Notes under the pieces: model-generated
Database searches by the model: none
Told to the model about the DNA's origin: nothing
Seen by the model: the letters and a program-made list of their open reading frames with translations, nothing else
Part shown: positions 43,595-56,640 of the stretch, one piece after another
How the letters are laid out: each line of letters begins with the position of its first letter
Position numbering within the stretch: position 1 is the stretch's first letter
Translations under genes and position numbers: made by a program
Assembly: GCA_016584305.1 (NCBI GenBank)
Contig: JACEEZ010020957.1
Span: forward strand, 18,501 to 82,500
Length of the DNA: 64,000 nucleotides
Source of the DNA: Chionoecetes opilio
Lineage: Eukaryota; Arthropoda; Malacostraca; Decapoda; Majidae
Direction: 5' to 3'

Positions 43595-44585
43595 GTCTTG
43601 TTACTCTTCTCTTGAAAGATTTAAAGTCGTAGGAAAGTGAAGAAAAATAAAACAGGAAGAGAGTTCCAGAGTGTACAGTGAAGGGATGAAAGAGTAAAGG
43701 TACTGATTAACTCTTGCATTAGAAAGATGGACAGAATAGGGATGAGAATGAGTAGAAAGTCTTGTGCAGCGAGGCCGCGGGAGGGGGGGAGGCATGCAGT
43801 TAGCAAGTTCAGCAGAGCAGTGAGCATGGAAATAACGGTAGAAGAGAGCAAGAGAAGCAACATTCCGGCGGTGATTTAAAGATTGAAGACAGTCAGTCAG
43901 AGGAGGGGAGTTGATGAGACGAAAAGCTTTTGACTCAACCCTGTTTAGGAGAGTTGTATGAGTGGATCCCCCCCAAACATGTGAGACATACTCCATACAT
44001 GGGCGTATAAGGCCCCTGTAGAGAGCAAGCAACTGGGAGGGAGAAAAAAAAGGACGTAGACGCCACAGGACACCTAACTTCTTAGAAGCTGTTTTAGCAA
44101 GAGATGAGATGTGAGAGTTCCAGTTCAGATTTTTAGTAAAAGATAGTCCTAGAATGTTCATTGTAGAAGAAGGAGATAGTTGAGTGTCATTGAAGAAGAG
44201 GGGATAGTTAACTGGTAGGTTTTGTCGAGTAGATAGGTGTATAAATTGGGTTTTTGAGGCATTGAACAAAACAAGGTTTGCTTTGCCCCAATCAGAAATT
44301 ATAGAAAGATCAGAAGTTAGGCGCTCGGTGGCATCTCTCCGTGAATCACTTAGTTCCTGTTGAGTTGGACGTCTAATAAACGACGTTGACAAATGCAGGG
44401 TAGAATCATCAGCGTAGGAGTGGATAGGGCTTTGAGTTAGACTTAGAAGATCATTAATGAATAATAGAAAGAGAGTGGGTGATAAGACAGAACCCTGGGG
44501 AACACCACTATTGATAGATTTAGGAGAAGAACAATGTCCGTCTACAGTAGCTGCAATAGAACGGTAAGATATTATTGCTACCATT
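43595..44585 (-). pseudogene. LINE family C, reverse transcriptase C-terminal half, copy 2
   Basis: One open minus-strand frame of 327 codons without internal stops. It starts inside the RT (YRSIAATVDGHCSS), then GVPQGSVLSPTLFLLFIND, the catalytic YADDSTLHLS (about 44410-44380), FNASKTQFIHLS, MNILGLSFTKNLNWNSHISS, YRGLIRPCMEYVSHVWGG, NRVESKAFRLI and LFYRYFHAHCSAELANCMPP. It continues to the C-terminal HPYSVHLSNARVNQY and a stop at 43601. The element is truncated at about 44585, so fingers, endonuclease and ORF1 are missing. The intact frame suggests a younger insertion than the copy at 17200. Jockey-like by motif style; clade inferred. Confidence 0.9.
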
Positions 44586-44922
44586 TTGAGTGATGGAAGG
44601 AAAGTATAGTAGTAATAGTTATTATATATTAGAAATAGTTAGCTTATAATCAAGACTAATCACCCATAAATAGACATATAAAGATGATAACTATGATATT
44701 TAGTGTTATTCTAATGCCATGGAATTTCCTACCATTCAGGAAAGATTATGTCTAGCGTTGTATATCTGACTTAATCTATTCCTACATTGTTCTGTTTAAT
44801 TATGTCTCGACTATTGTATTGAAGGCGGGGAGGAGAACCAAGAAAAGGAACAGCAAGAGGAGGAGGAGGAAGCATGGCAAGAAGAAAGAGAGAGGAGGAG
44901 AAGGAATGGAAAGTAGTAGAGG

Positions 44923-44925
<3 letters not shown>
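44586..44925. other. Unassigned
   Basis: AT-rich, no recognisable gene. It becomes purine-rich after 44825. Confidence 0.4.
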
Positions 44926-44998
<73 letters not shown>

Positions 44999-45055
44999 AA
45001 GAGAGAGAGAAAGAGAAGAGAGAGATGAGAAGAGAGAGGAGAGGGAGAGAGAGAA
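44926..45055. repeat. (GA)n microsatellite
   Basis: GA runs with GAGGA and GAAA interruptions. Confidence 0.9.
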
Positions 45056-45239
45056 TGTGAATCAATTATCTGTTTTAAATCTCCATTACTCGCTTATTAA
45101 CTTATTAGGAGTTACATCTTCACCTATTGATTTATGTATTATTAGTGGCAGGGGAAACAAATGTGAACTAATTGTCAGTAGAATTAAGGCGGAAACATAT
45201 ATTGTTATACAGCGATTTGATTGGGACAAAAATTGAAAT

Positions 45240-48200
45240 TTGGTGGGTAAAAGAAAAGTGATTTACCCCCTATAGGTAACTTTTTACAGAAGAAAAGACC
45301 AAGGTATTATTAATTAGTGCCATTTTTAAAAAAAAAATTTAATTAAAATTTTTTACCCCCTTTCCCATTATCCAAATCCTCGCCTCTTTTAAATTAAATT
45401 TCCAATGATTATTTTTTCATTAATTAGGTAAAACCCGTTTTTGGAATCCCAGAGTGCGATTGTGAAGGGGAAATGAGAAGTGCCCTTGGATTTGTTCTGT
45501 CTTAGTGTGTGAAAAGTTTTCGCATTTTTTTAAGATTTGTCGTTTTTTTTTTTTTTGGGAAGTAAAATTTGTTTTTTTTCCCCTTTCCCTTTCCCTTTTT
45601 CTTTTTCCCCTTTCCCCTTCCTTCCCCCTTCCCTTTCCCAATCCTTTCTTTCTTTTTTATTTTTTTTTTTGCTTTTTTTTAACTTCTCCTCCCCCTTTTT
45701 TCCATTTTTTTCTCCCCTTTTCCTCTCTCTCTTTTCTCTTTTTTTCTTTTCTTTTTTTCTCCCCTCTTTCCCACACGCACACCGATTCACAATTTTTCCC
45801 CCCGCTAAAAAAATCTACTCGAAATAAAAAATACTTAAAAATCATAAACTCAAATACAAACGGAAAATTTTCAACTCCAAACACTTTAAGCATATCATAA
45901 TTTTTTTTCTGGGAGCCACACACCACACACACACACAAAAAAACCCCCCGGCGGAGGGGAAAACCCAGATGGGCTTTTTCCCTTGGAACCCGAGCCCCTG
46001 CCACCCAAGTGAAGGGGGTCCCGGGTGTTAGCCGGGGTTTTTGTGACCTGTGGTGGCTTGGGCCCAAAAAAACTAAACAAAAAGGGGAGAATGATAAAAA
46101 TGTTGTTTTTGGGGGGGGGGGCCCATACGACGATGCTCAGGCCCGTAAAATATACTGGGAGAATACACACACACCCCCACCCCTACCCCAAAACCCCCCG
46201 TTTTCGACTACGCCAAAAAAAGGACCCAGAAATTTTTGAGTAAACAGTAGAAAAAAAATTTTTATGTAAAAGACCCAACGTTGCTCGGAGCCCGTTCTGT
46301 TTCTTCGTTGTTGTTTTTAAATTTGATTACTGCAATTTTGGGTTTTTGGGTTTTGGTATGTTAAAAGAGAGAGAGAGAGAGAGGGAGAAAAGAAAGAGAG
46401 TAGAGAGAGGAGAGAAAAGGGGAGAGGGGGAGAGAGAGAGAAGGAGAGAGAGAAAAGAGAGAGAGAGGAGGGAAAAGAGAGAGGGGAGAGGAGAAGAGAG
46501 GGGAGAGGGAGAAAAGGGGAGAGAGGAGGGAGAGAGAGAGAAAAGAGAGAGAGGAGGAGGGGAAGAGAGAGAGAGAGAAAAAAAAAATGGGGGTGCATCC
46601 CATGTAGGATGTGTGTGTGGGCTGGTGGCTGTCAGGATTTTCCAAGATTAAGGGAAAAGGGGCTGTTTAATACGTTGATGACACTGATCAAAACGAGGGG
46701 GTTTTAGGTGTAGGAGGGGGGGAGGAGGAGGAGGAGGAGGAGGAGGAATTAAGTAAAAAAGGAGGATGTGAAAATTAAAGGGGAGGGGAGGAGGAGGGGG
46801 GCGGGAATAGAAGGTAAATTCTTTTTATAGTCGTTACAATTTTTTGGTGGACGAGGGAGGCAAAGTTAAAAGGGAAAAAGCAAGGAATAAAGCCCTTAAT
46901 GGGGGTGGTAGCGAGGTGGGTTTAGTATCTAAATATCTATCTCACGTTTTTGTATCTAAAATCTTTCGCCCACAGTTCGGGGGGTTTTGTATGAAATTTT
47001 ATTAGGGTTTCAATGGGTTTATAATTTTGGGGGTTTTTTTCATAAAAGGGTTTTGGGATTAAAAATGTTGGTGGGGGGGGGGGAAAACCCCCCCGGGGGG
47101 TACCCCCCCGGGCCTTTGCAGTTTAAAACCCCCCACACCAGGCCCACCCGCCCTGGGCTTGCGGGGCGGTTATTTTTTGTTTGTTTTGGGGGGTTTTTTT
47201 GGGTTTAGGATTCGTTAATATAAAAAACCCCCCAAAGGAAAACCCCCCTTTTTCCCCCTTAAAGGGGGCCGCCTAACTTCCTTTTCCTTTTTGAGGAAAA
47301 CCTTTTAAAATTTTTCCCGATCTGGGGGGACGTGGGGAGAAGTTTTAAGGGAAAACCCAAAGGGTCGGGGCCCCGGGGGCAGGACGGTAAGTGTCCCTGG
47401 GTGGTGTGAGGACTTTGAGTGTCCGAGTGTCCCTTCCACCGTTCTTCACGTGAGGAAAAACCCAACGCTCTGCCCTTTTTCCCCCTACATATATTGATCA
47501 ATTTACTTTTTAATTTTAGGTCTCGCCGTGGCCAAATTACTTTTTCTTGGGCGTGCGTGACGTCAGGGGGAAGTTTGGGAAAAGTCTGCTAAAGGCAAAA
47601 TCCAATGCTTTTAAAAACCAAACAAGAAAACCTACGGAAAATATGGGGGAGATTTCACGTTCGTTTTCAGAGAACCCAACTACTTTTTTTTGGCCAAAAA
47701 TAGGTGTTTGTTCAAGGTGCTAGTTTTTTTTTTCGCAAACCCCACCCAAAAAAAAAAAAAAATAAAAAAGAAATAAAAACCAACCCAAACCCTTATGTTT
47801 TTAATAAAAAAAAACCTAACCCCAAACCTAACCAACCTTAAAGGGTTTTAAAAGAAACCTAACCAAACCCTTTAACCCACAAAAAATATACTTTTTTTTT
47901 TTTTTTTTTTTTTGGTTGGAAAAAATAAAACTAGCACCCTTAGAACAAGCACCTTGTGGCCAAAAAAAAAGTATTTTTGGGGTTTTCTAAAAAAAGACCG
48001 CGAAAACTTCCCCCATTTTAAAACCCCTCCTATTTGTGTCTCCGGGTGGGTTTTTCTAGGATTAAACACTCGGCTTTACGAGGGCACAGTACGGCCTCTT
48101 GTATTTCCTTATTTTCTTTGTTTTTTCAAAAAGCGTGGGGGTATGAAAGGGCCTCGAGTCTTGCCTGCGGGGTTTAAAGGGCCCCATTAGCATCGTAGCC

Positions 48201-49960
48201 ACGCTAGATCCCCAAGCAGGCACAGGACACGCTCTAGAAAGAAAAAAAAAAGGTAAAAAGGGCATGTTAAAAGAATAAGTTAATTTTTCATTTGCATAAC
48301 CCCCCCCAAAAAAGGAAAAAAAGGGGAAAAAAGTTTAATCTTGTTAAAGAAAATAAAAACAAACTTTCTTTGTTCATGTTGCACGAGCAGCGTGTGTCCC
48401 ATTGCTAAAGGAAATTTTTCACCTGCAAGCTATGACCCATCTCCCCTCAAGCTGTGTCTTCTTGTGTTTGAAGATAGAAGTTAATGAAGACTCGTGCTTT
48501 TTTTTCTGAACCAGAGAGGGGGAGACCTGAAGGGGAAAAGAAATCACTGTAAAACTTAGGGGGGAAACGAAAACACTTTTTTGTAAAAATGCTCGAATAG
48601 TTGGGAAATTGTCCCAATTAAACCCCAAAAATAAAAATTTGGGAAAAAATTTCATGTGTCAATCCAAGTCTTCAGTGCCCAAGTGCTGATAAAATCGAAA
48701 TATGTAAAAAAAAAAAATTTTAAAAAAATTGTTAACTTTCAAGTTACTTTTATTAGATCGGAATACCGAGCCTGTGCGCAGAATGACCAAAAATGTCAAA
48801 AACGTATGAAAACCCATCTATTAATTTTAGGGGTGGCCCAAAAAAAGAATGTAGCGGGGTGAAGGGAGAAATCAGCTGGACTTTTTCGCGGGAAGGGTGG
48901 GGGTTTGTGACTTTTTTAATTTGAAGTGGGGGGGCACCCCAAATCTATCTTATATACTGTTGGAAAAATTTAATTCGAACCAAAACAAAAAATATTAAAT
49001 GTTTTAAAAAAACTGTTTTTTTAAAAAACTAGATTTTTCCCCCCCTCTGGGCACTCAAAAAATCTGGTAGAAAGTTTTTAAAAAAATTTTTATTCAAAAG
49101 GATTTTTCTTGAACTTTTTATGCCATTCCCAACAAAAAATTCAAAAAAATATTTTTGATATTTTGAAAAATTACATTTTTTTTGTCATGAAACCCCAAAA
49201 CTTTGACATCTTTGGGGCACCTTAAAAAATTTTTGAGAGACTTCAAATTTTTTTTCGTGAATATAACTCCCTTTCGAACAAAACCCCCACCTTCCCAAAA
49301 GAAACACAGAAAAAGATGCAAAAAAGTAAATTTTCCCCCCCACCCAAATAAAAAATACAGGGTTTAAAGGCGACCCGGCGGATACGTTTGATTTTTGTGG
49401 TGCAGGTCGGGGGAAGGGGACAAAAAACAACTACGTCTTGCTTATTTAAAAGTTATTGGCGAATTTTTTTAAGACCCAAGATAAACATCGATTTTCTAAG
49501 AGGATCATCTATATTCACCTTTTTTGGCCGGAGCAATAAGAAATAGTTTGGTTAATTGACGTATCCCCAGGGCCGCATAGGATTAGTCTTTTAATGTAAC
49601 GTTGATAAACAGATCTTGTCCCATAAAACTGCATTATAAACACTGAGATTTAAAAGGACGATTTATATCCCTTTTGGCCTAGCAATAGGGGAGACTATCT
49701 AGGGGAAAAATTTAAAGAATATTTGGGGGTTTTAATAAGGGGGCCTTTCCCCAAACAAAGTAAAAATTTCCCACGAATAAACGTTTTTCAAAAAGCTACT
49801 GTGTGTTGATCCAAACGCTTTTGGGGGTTTACGGTTTATAAGTGTTACTGAGTTGCGTTTTTTAAGGGATCTAAAGCTTTTCCCCCTTTTCTCCCCTAAA
49901 TTTTCATTTAAAAAAACGCAAAAATTTTAGAAAAGTACTAAAAAAAGAGAAAAACATATA
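45240..49960. other. Low-information zone, probably low-accuracy or heavily decayed sequence
   Basis: About 4.7 kb rich in short homopolymers of all four bases (for example 46105-46130, 47030-47120, 47740-47900). No frame carries a recognisable domain. Visible pieces: T/C-rich 45540-45780, GA-rich 46368-46585, a decayed CCTAA-type trace 47810-47890, and a possible degenerate LINE D tail at 48080-48125 (CCTCTTGTATTTCCTTATTTT). I would not annotate genes here. Confidence 0.5.
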
Positions 49961-51426
49961 CGATAATGCACTCAATTTTTTTTTCTCTTCGCGATGTTTT
50001 TTGTTCCCTTTTATCTCCATTTTTTTTTTTTTATCGTAAAAAAAACTCGAATGAACTAATGAGGTATTTCTGCATGGGTTCTCTTAATATTTGTAAAGGA
50101 AGTATAATTTTTGCAGGTCGCCAGTTGAGAGGTGCCGGCGACCCTCCGTATTTATGAATGGGAAAAACCCCACCCCACACACACACACACACACACACAA
50201 AAAACACACACACACACCACCACACACACAAAACCAACACACACACACACCAATGGATCAAATTTTATTTTTTTTTTGCTTTGCTGTGTTTGTGGTGTTG
50301 GTGTGTGTGTGTGTGTGTGTGGTTGTGTGTGTGTGTGGGTGGTCGTGGTGCGGCGTGCGGCGGCGTGCATGGCAGCTTAGTATATGTACCATCGCATAAA
50401 AAAAAGTATCCTTCTTTAGAACAAAAGACAACAGAAAAAGCTGAACGGCCAAACAGAGTCTCTCTGTCCCGTGGGAAGCTGGCTGGTTCAGCGGCCGAGA
50501 GGTCCGATTCTTCCTATCAAACTCGAACTTGATCGGAAACCTTAAAAAACCCGATAACGATATCCCAATTTAATTTTCCGTATTTCATCGTCCGTTTCGT
50601 CAAAATGTCTACGTCAATAATAGTAAGGGTGCTTTTATTTTAGCGAAATCCATTATACCTTTTACAAGTACGTAGTCTTTCTTAATTACAGGGAAAACAC
50701 GACTTTGCTTAGAATAGGAAAATATACAAGTTCCAAAAGGTTTTTTTTTTTCAATGATGATGCAAGTTACAGTCTATGCTGATTTACTGAGCGTTTGTGA
50801 ATCAGTGAAACTCCGCGGTATCTGCTGATAACACTCTCATTCTGCTTCAACTACACTTGTAGTATCGGCAGGCAGTAATACATGTTCCCCTTATTCTGCA
50901 GCAAAACAACACTTCTGCAACCAATTTTTTATAAAATATAAGGTTTTCACAAAAATACATATAAGGAAAACTGCATTATATCTTTCAATGCGATGGGTAG
51001 TGAATTTCCATTAAAAAGGATGGACATCAAAGGTATTTTTTAAAATTTGGTTGGGTTTTTATGTGTTTGCTGCGCCCCTGAGTTGTCAGTCTGGCTTTTA
51101 AAGTGCTAGTGATGGAGTGTAGGTGTTGACTTTTCAATGGATAAACGAGTAAGTATTTGACACGCAAACCCCTTTTTCCGAATTTAATCTATGAAAATAA
51201 GGGGGAGGGGGACTCACCCAATGTCATCCTTTGAAGACAAAACTTGAACCATAAAAGGGATTCCCCGGGGCCCCTGCCTCGTATCACTAAGGACGTGGGG
51301 GTCAGGTTTGTTATTTTTGGGAGATAGCAGTTATGTTTCACGGGCAACGGAGCGAGGTTAGAAACTTGTCGAGACGTGACCGCGTGCCCGACAGGGAACG
51401 CAGGGGTGGGCTCGGGGACATCAAAG
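49961..51426. other. Unassigned
   Basis: No recognisable gene. (CA)n with A-runs at 50175-50245 and (TG)n at 50300-50340. The remainder is AT-rich and appears of better quality after about 50700. Confidence 0.4.
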
Positions 51427-51445
51427 GAGAGAGAGAGAGAGAGAG

Positions 51446-51494
<49 letters not shown>

Positions 51495-51574
51495 GAAGAG
51501 AGGAGGGGAGGAGAGAGAGGGAGAAGAGGAGAGGAGAGGGAGAGAGAGAGGAGAGAGAGGAAAGGAGAGAGGAC

Positions 51575-51610
<36 letters not shown>

Positions 51611-51884
51611 GAGGGAGAGAGAGGAGAAGAGAGAGACGGAGAAGAGAGAGGAGAGAGAGGAAGAGAGAGAGGATGGGAGAGAGGAGAGAGAGAGAAGAAG
51701 AGAGATGAGAGAGAGAGAGAGAGAAAAGAGAGAGACGAGAGGAAAAGAGAGAAAAGAAGAGGAGAGAGAGAGAAGAATAGAGAGAGAGAGAGAAAGAGAG
51801 AGACGGAGAGAGAGAGAGAGAAGAGTGAGAAGAGAGAAGAGAGAGAGAGAGAAGAGAGGAGGAGAGAAAAGGAGAGAGATGAGC

Positions 51885-51915
<31 letters not shown>

Positions 51916-51926
51916 AGAGAGAGGAT
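51427..51926. repeat. (GA)n array, about 500 bp
   Basis: GA dinucleotides with frequent GGA, GAAGA and GACGA interruptions, ending in (TA)n at 51927-51940. The 217-codon Arg/Glu-rich frame across it is an artefact. Confidence 0.95.
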
Positions 51927-52009
51927 ATATATATATATATCTTACTCTCGGCGCTCACTCTACCGTTCACATATGGGTGTTTTTGAGCGGACGTCTTGGC
52001 GTCTGTAAA

Positions 52010-52545
52010 AGGCTGTGGCGGTGGTGGGGATATTTCCTTGGTACTAAAAGGTGGTGGTCGTGTGTAGTAGTAGTAGTAAATGGTATACTTAGTGGCAGTA
52101 TGGTATAATAGTGTGTTTGACAGTGGTTGATATAGTGTTAATGATGGTGGTGGTGATATAAGTAATGGTAGTAGGATTTGGGAAGACGGTTTGTAGTGGT
52201 GGTGGTGGGGTAGTTACATAGATCGTTGTTGGTTTAAACTAGTAACCGCAAAAAAGTGGTAGCGCAGTGGGTGGGGGGGGGGGGGTAGGGGGGTAAAGGG
52301 GGGCGGGGGCAGTGCAGTGTTGGTTTTGGGTTTAAAGTGGTGGGTTGAGGGTTTAAAGCGCGGTGTGTGTTGGGGGGTGTGGTGTGTGTGTGTGTGGGTG
52401 GGGTGGTGGGTGGGTGGGTGGGTGGGGGGGGTGGGCGGTGGTGGGGGTGGGGGGGGGGTGCGTTTATGTGTTGTGGGTGGGTGCGTTATGTGTTGTGTGG
52501 GTGTGTGCGTTTATGTGTGTGGGGTGTGTGTGTGTGTGTGTGTTT
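52010..52545. repeat. GT/GGT-rich low-complexity DNA
   Basis: Irregular GTGGTGG, GTAGTAG and (TG)n phrases with G runs. No gene. Confidence 0.85.
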
Positions 52546-52967
52546 TTTTTCTCGCTGTATTAACATTGCACTTAATTACCATCGTCATTGTATAGATTAA
52601 AATTAAGGTAAACAAGAAATATTTAAATAATGTTTGAGGGATCGATTTTAAAGTAAGAAATGAAAGCAAATAAATTGAGACTTTTAATTATTTCATATTT
52701 CCCGGAAATAGGTTATAAATATAGTATAGGAGTATTTTAAAATATTACAAAATGTCGGTTTTATAAGGAAGACAAATAATGAATGGAGACTAATGGAGGC
52801 TTTGTTCGTATCTAAACAATAAAGTTGACCTAAATAAACATTCTGGAGGAAAACAAACGCTGATGGAATCCGCTTGAATTTAGGAGTTTGGTGAAGATGA
52901 AATATTGTTGTAGGCAAGTTTTTTTTTTTTTTTGTGTTTTTTTTTTTTGTTTTTTTTACATCTGTGC

Positions 52968-53710
52968 CTATAGCGCCTGTATGGCAGTTGAGGTGTGCCC
53001 AGGGCTATAGCGCCTGTAGTCAGTGGTGACCCAGTGGCTATACGCGTGTAGCAAGTGGTGGACCCAGGCTATAGCGCCTGTAGGCAAGTGGTGACCCAGG
53101 GCTATAGCGCCTGTAAGGCAGTGTGACTCCAGGGCTATAGCGCATGTAGGCAGTGGTGACCCAGGGCTATGTCGCCTGTAGGCAGTGTGGTGACCCAGGC
53201 TATAGCGCCTGTAGGCAGTGGTGACCCAGTACTATAGCGCCTGTAGGCATTGGTGACCCAGGGCTATAGCGCTTATGCAGAGTGGTGACCACAGGGCTAT
53301 AGCGCTGTAGCAAGTGGTGACCCAGGCTATAGCGCCGTGTAGGCAGTGGGACCCGGGCTCAGCGCGTGTAGCATGGTGACCCAGGGCTATGCGCCCTGTA
53401 GGCGTGTGACCCAGGGCTATAAGCGCCTGTAGGCAGTGGTGACCCAGGCTATAGCGCCTGTAGGCAGTTGGTGACCCAGGGCTATAGCGGCCTGTAGGCA
53501 GTTGGTGACCCAGGCTAATAGCGCCTGTTAGGCGTGTGACCCAGGGCTATAGCGCCTGTAGGCAGTGGTGACCAGGACTATAAGCGCCTGTAGCAGTGGT
53601 TGACCCCGGGCTATAGCGCCTGTAGGCAGGGTGACCCGGACTATAAGCGCCCTGTAGCATGGTGACCCAGGGCTATAGCGCGTGTAGGCAGTGGTGACCC
53701 AGGCTTAGCC
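52968..53710. repeat. 32-bp minisatellite V, left array
   Basis: About 23 noisy copies of CTATAGCGCCTGTAGGCAGT plus GGTGACCCAGGG. Single-base insertions and losses are frequent. Same unit and same orientation as 58391-59447. It is interrupted on its right by the large inverted-repeat element. Confidence 0.9.
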
Positions 53711-54350
53711 AAGGCCGTCTCAATCTACATAAAGGCCTGCGCCTGAGATTTATGACGGTCACAGCTGAGTCTGTACGAGCCTACCGAGATGACATTGTTA
53801 CTACCTAATTAATATGTTTTTATCAGTATAAAGATATAGTTGTTATCTTCGGAAATGTTTGTTCTATAGACTATATCAAATAAAAACCCGTAAAACCACT
53901 AAAGAAATGCCATTATGAGACTCCTCAAAATATGCTGAACTTAAACTCTTCACCATTTAATATTTTTCTCGAAAACCTTTTACATGGAGAACATCATCGA
54001 AGCGGAATTTAGTTACTTTCGCATTGCTATATTTTTTTTTTCTGATAAATGAAATTACATCATGCATAATTAGCGTTAACTAATACAGTACATCATGAAA
54101 TCGGGTAATTTCCTAACCTATTATATGTTTATCAGTATAAAAGATATTGTTATCTCGGAAATGTTTATTCTATTAGTATCAAATAAAAACCGTAACAGAC
54201 TAAAAAAATGCCATATAGTCGGTCAGCCCCGGTCCGAATTTTTGCTCACCGTATCAATTAGGGCGAGAATGCTAAGAGTGTTTTTTTGAGAAGGTATAAA
54301 TGCTAGAGTTAGAAAACATGTGCTAGCATTGTGGGGGGTGGCAGCTTTAA
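53711..54350 (+). repeat. Left terminal inverted repeat of the large element
   Basis: Outer GC-rich tip, then two AT-rich blocks of the form TATCAGTATAAA-GATAT-GTTATCT-GGAAATG (53824 and 54130) flanking a block with TTTAATATTTTTCTCGAAAAC (53955-54000). The inner edge is near AGCTTTAATATGAG. Its inverted partner is 57400-58390. Confidence 0.75.
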
Positions 54351-54559
54351 TATGAGTTATCCTCCCTTTTTTTTCCAAATTTGTTCATTTCCAGCAATTG
54401 CAGATAGGTACCCTGGCATAGTTGATCTTATCGAGGCAAAACACCATGGCATTCAAAGTTCTAATGCCATTGAAATGTGCAAATCCAGTTTCCCTCACAG
54501 AAGCACGTAGAAGGCAAGTATCACGTCTCTACCATGTCTATGTATGACATATTCCAAAA

Positions 54560-56640
54560 TTCCGATAAGTTCCCCATTGTTGTGCGGGAGGTGTTTCCAA
54601 GAGTCTCTCGCATCAGGATCATCAACTCTAAATAATTGTGGACTGTCGAGGAATCACGTGAAGTTTCTTATGGTTGAGATCATCAGCTATGTCTTCATTT
54701 TGTCTAACATGGATTATTGATGCACAGCGCTCATCTCCTCTTTGCTGCATACCCATGAGTGTTGAACTCTCTGTCCTGCAGTCCTCATCAAAGCTTCATC
54801 TAGTGCACGCTTGTGCAACTCTGATAGAACTATTGTACTGTTTACCGGCAATTACACCATTAATGACCCCTCCGCGACCTAGCCCCGGCTTCTATGCATA
54901 TGTCCCCTTCAAACCAGCATCACAGAATCGCGTTCCTAGGATACTCAGGGCATTCCATGATTGTGTGGAAAGTTTCCCATCCCTCAAAAGTACATGGGAA
55001 AATTGCCTCTTGTGCTTTCCAGATAAGTTCAACAGCTTTTGCATAGAGTGCTTGACCATGACTACGACATTGTGTCCATAGATAGTTCTTTTCTGATTAG
55101 ATCCGACTGTTTGTAAAATTTCTTAAACTGTAGTCAACGCTGTAGCTGGTGCATGATGGTGGGCAGATACCGCAACACATCTTCTGAGATTGATTCTTGG
55201 TCCTTTGTTTTGATATTAAACCCATCAACTTGGGATTGTCTGACAGTCGGATTTTGTTTGTCTTGCAAGGACCCAGTACCAGAGTTTCTTGTTACCGGCG
55301 ACCCTGAGCAGACTCTTGTGCTTCTAGGATGGTGGCTCTCGTTTGGTTGGTAGATGGCTGTGGACGCTACATCGCTGCACAGGCTAAATAGACTTCAACT
55401 CTGTCTTGTTCAATGTTGACTGATCGTTGTTTCATGTTGTCAATGCGTGGAAGTTCAGGCCTGGGTGGATAAGGTCCATAGAACTTAGTCTGGACCGCTA
55501 TTCCGTGGACTCGATGTGATGTACCTTTTCCAGTAAGTGTCTCCTCCAGTCTGTCTATATTATCCCCATGCAGATTTGTGAAGACAATGGGTCTTGGAAT
55601 GGAGATGGTGAACAGCTCTCTGGTTGAAGCCCATTGCCAACTTCTGCAGACCAGAGCGGTATCATTCTTCTTCCATCTGGTCATAAGACCACCCCATGTC
55701 CAAGACTTATTCATTATCCGAATGACCTCAGTGTTTCCAGTGAGTGCTTTTTTAACCGTCAAAAATAAAAGGAAGCAGGAAATGTTTTTGGTGGTTTTAT
55801 ACTGCCCACGTGTAACAGCGTATATCATTCCCTGGCTTAAATTGACTTCGATCGCAAGAATAGCAGTCCCTGTGGGATTTATTCGTAGTACTAGTTTGTA
55901 TCTCCGTGCGGAGCCCGCCGAAATCGCTGTAACTCATTTGGTATGGCGATATGAGTAGCTACATCAGACGATGGATAATGGCCATCGGGTGTGAAAAATC
56001 AGTCCTTCTTCGATGGCCGTTCGGATATGTGACGAAGTCCTGATCTATGATCTTGTTGATATCTGTAGACTTTGCCTTTTCCAAAGCTGAGCTCCCTATG
56101 TAGATTTTGATTTTCCCAAGAACAGACATCCCCCCCCCCTTTAATGAGACACAGCATGGACCATCACCAACTTTCCCTTGTCGTCGGAAAATATTTCTAC
56201 TGGCACCCAAGCTCGGATTTCAGTCTTCGTTGCATATTTTCTTTGGTTTATCCTTCAGAAGATAACTCCACCATTACAACATTAATGATTCCCAATGCTT
56301 GTGGTCAAGAGGGACTTGTATAGAATCGCCCCTTCCCCCCTCCCTTGTTGGGGATAATATTCTTCTCGATGTATGTCGAAACTAGTTTCTTGTGTAAGCT
56401 TCTCCTTCAACCCCTTTGTGATACAGTATAAATTCATCTGTTACTTTCTCTTCTTCATTCTCATTGCTGTCCTCTTTGTTCCTAGTGTAATTCCTATAGC
56501 ATGAAGCGTGGTAGTGTGGCCTCTGCGGCAACAATGTCTCTAACTGTTAGTGCTATCATCCTGCCGTCTGCATTTTCTGACGGCACTCTCTCTTAGTGTT
56601 TGATCTACTCCCAGTTTGAGCTATCGTAAGTGTCTCTCTT
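54560..56640 (-). pseudogene. Decayed gene of a widespread uncharacterised metazoan family
   Basis: Several minus-strand pieces align in order with a protein family I remember as abundant and unnamed in invertebrate genomes. The N-terminal part has MIALTVRDIVAAEA followed by a CYR-type end (about 56560-56510). The middle has NPTGTAILAIEVNLSQGMIY, AVTRGQYKTTK (55870-55790), LTGNTEVIRIMN, and NIDRLEETLTGKGTSHRVHG (55561-55502). The C-terminal part has DAGLKGTYA and INGVIAGKQYNSSIRVAQA (54930-54800). In-frame stops and frameshifts separate the pieces; one frame of 153 codons (55367-55828) remains. It lies wholly inside the large inverted-repeat element, so it is likely its cargo or its mobility gene. 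I do not know its biochemical function and do not assign one. Family membership comes from memory, not from a search. Confidence 0.6.

Noticed and set aside
51333..51986. 217-codon Arg/Glu-rich protein
   Set aside because: Translation of the GA array.
52317..52600. Gly/Val/Cys/Trp-rich plus-strand frames
   Set aside because: Translations of the GT/GGT-rich low-complexity block.
54674..55081. 135-codon plus-strand frame
   Set aside because: The minus strand over the same interval carries the conserved motifs of the decayed cargo gene; the plus frame is its shadow.
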